The notes beneath the pieces are model-generated. The model worked only from the letters and a program-made list of their open reading frames with translations, ran no database searches and had not been told where the DNA came from. A program made the position numbers and the translations under genes. This document shows positions 15,622 to 16,125 of a stretch of 16,125 nt of DNA, in pieces (position 1 is the stretch's first letter; each line of letters begins with the position of its first letter). This stretch comes from an uncultured Sutterella sp. (GTDB taxonomy: Bacteria; Pseudomonadota; Gammaproteobacteria; Burkholderiales; Burkholderiaceae_F), in NCBI GenBank assembly GCA_905212345.1, contig CAJMEC010000039.1, positions 1 through 16,125 of the forward strand, in the 5' to 3' direction.

Positions 15622-15627
15622 TTTTTG

Positions 15628-16125
15628 CTACTCGGCGACAGTGGCCATTTGGTGTAAGAGCATCATCAAAAGCGCAACAGGACGTCCGGTGCTGTGCGCG
15701 TCTTTTCCGGACTTAAAGGCGGTGGCCGCCACGTCAAGGTGAGCCCACGGTGTTTCATTGTCGACGAATTGACTTAGAAATGTCGCTGCCACACAGGAGC
15801 CGCCCACTCCGCGCGGGCCGGTGTTAACGCAATCGGCAACATTGCTCTTGATTAATTCTTTGAAGCGGCGTCCGCCAAAGGGCAAGGCCCAAACCGGATC
15901 GTGGGCGACATCAGCCGAGGTTTCAACCATGTCACATAAAACGGGGTCATTGACAAAGAGGCCGCTGATATCCGAACCCAAGGCCACCTCAACGGCACCG
16001 GTCAGCGTCGCCACGTCAATCACCGCTTCCGGCTCAAAACGCTCAACGTAAGTTAACACGTCGCACAGTACCAGGCGGCCTTCAGCGTCGGTGTTCAGCA
16101 CTTCAACGGTTTGACCGGACATGGT
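15628..16125 (-). CDS. pepA: Leucyl aminopeptidase PepA (C-terminal part; N-terminus beyond window)
   Basis: Cytosolic M17 aminopeptidase with two metal ions that removes N-terminal residues, preferring leucine. About the last 165 residues are present, out of roughly 500 for the family. The signature NTDAEGRL is near the window edge and supplies metal-binding Asp and Glu; ATLTGAVEVALG and the terminal HLDVAATAF block follow. The frame is open at the right edge, so the internal Met at 16122 is not the start. First visible gene of the operon with holC and valS. Confidence 0.95.
   Translation of the reverse strand, partial: TMSGQTVEVLNTDAEGRLVLCDVLTYVERFEPEAVIDVATLTGAVEVALGSDISGLFVNDPVLCDMVETSADVAHDPVWALPFGGRRFKELIKSNVADCVNTGPRGVGGSCVAATFLSQFVDNETPWAHLDVAATAFKSGKDAHSTGRPVALLMMLLHQMATVAE

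Overview
The window reads as a piece of chromosome from a betaproteobacterium of moderate GC content, probably Burkholderiales and possibly a Sutterellaceae-like gut lineage. This is an inference from gene order (pepA-holC-small gene-valS; suhB-mutS divergent from trmJ) and from the look of the proteins; no database was searched. The window is gene-dense and is cut at both ends inside genes (mutS on the left, pepA on the right).

Layout: 1-2854 is a leftward pair, suhB then mutS (DNA mismatch repair). 2950-3984 runs rightward: trmJ (tRNA 2'-O-methyltransferase), then a complete tRNA-Ser(GCU) with its own promoter and terminator. 3985-4420 has no convincing gene but holds a degenerate glycine-riboswitch-like element. 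4421-7659 runs leftward: a GNAT acetyltransferase with its terminator, a short DUF362 protein, and a peptide-binding ABC protein whose reading frame is broken just after the signal peptide. 7660-8122 is a 460-base regulatory region. Its minus strand carries a textbook tryptophan attenuator: a 21-residue leader peptide with three consecutive Trp codons, mutually exclusive hairpins, and a terminator with a U-run. It points at the peptide-binding protein gene rather than at trp biosynthesis genes. 8123-9376 is a rightward MFS transporter. 9418-11790 holds two leftward paralogous P1-family (DmpA-type, S58) peptidases, one cytoplasmic and one with a signal peptide. 11946-16125 is a leftward housekeeping operon: pepA, holC, a small unrecognised gene, valS.

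The outer genes are core informational functions (mismatch repair, tRNA modification, tRNA-Ser, valyl-tRNA synthetase, DNA polymerase III chi). The central 5-12 kb looks like a peptide and amino-acid use region: peptide binding, MFS transport and two peptidases in two compartments. The most interesting observation is the complete trp attenuator upstream of a solitary peptide-binding protein, with a second short ORF in a hairpin between them. This suggests tryptophan-responsive control of peptide uptake, or a relic left when a trp operon moved away.
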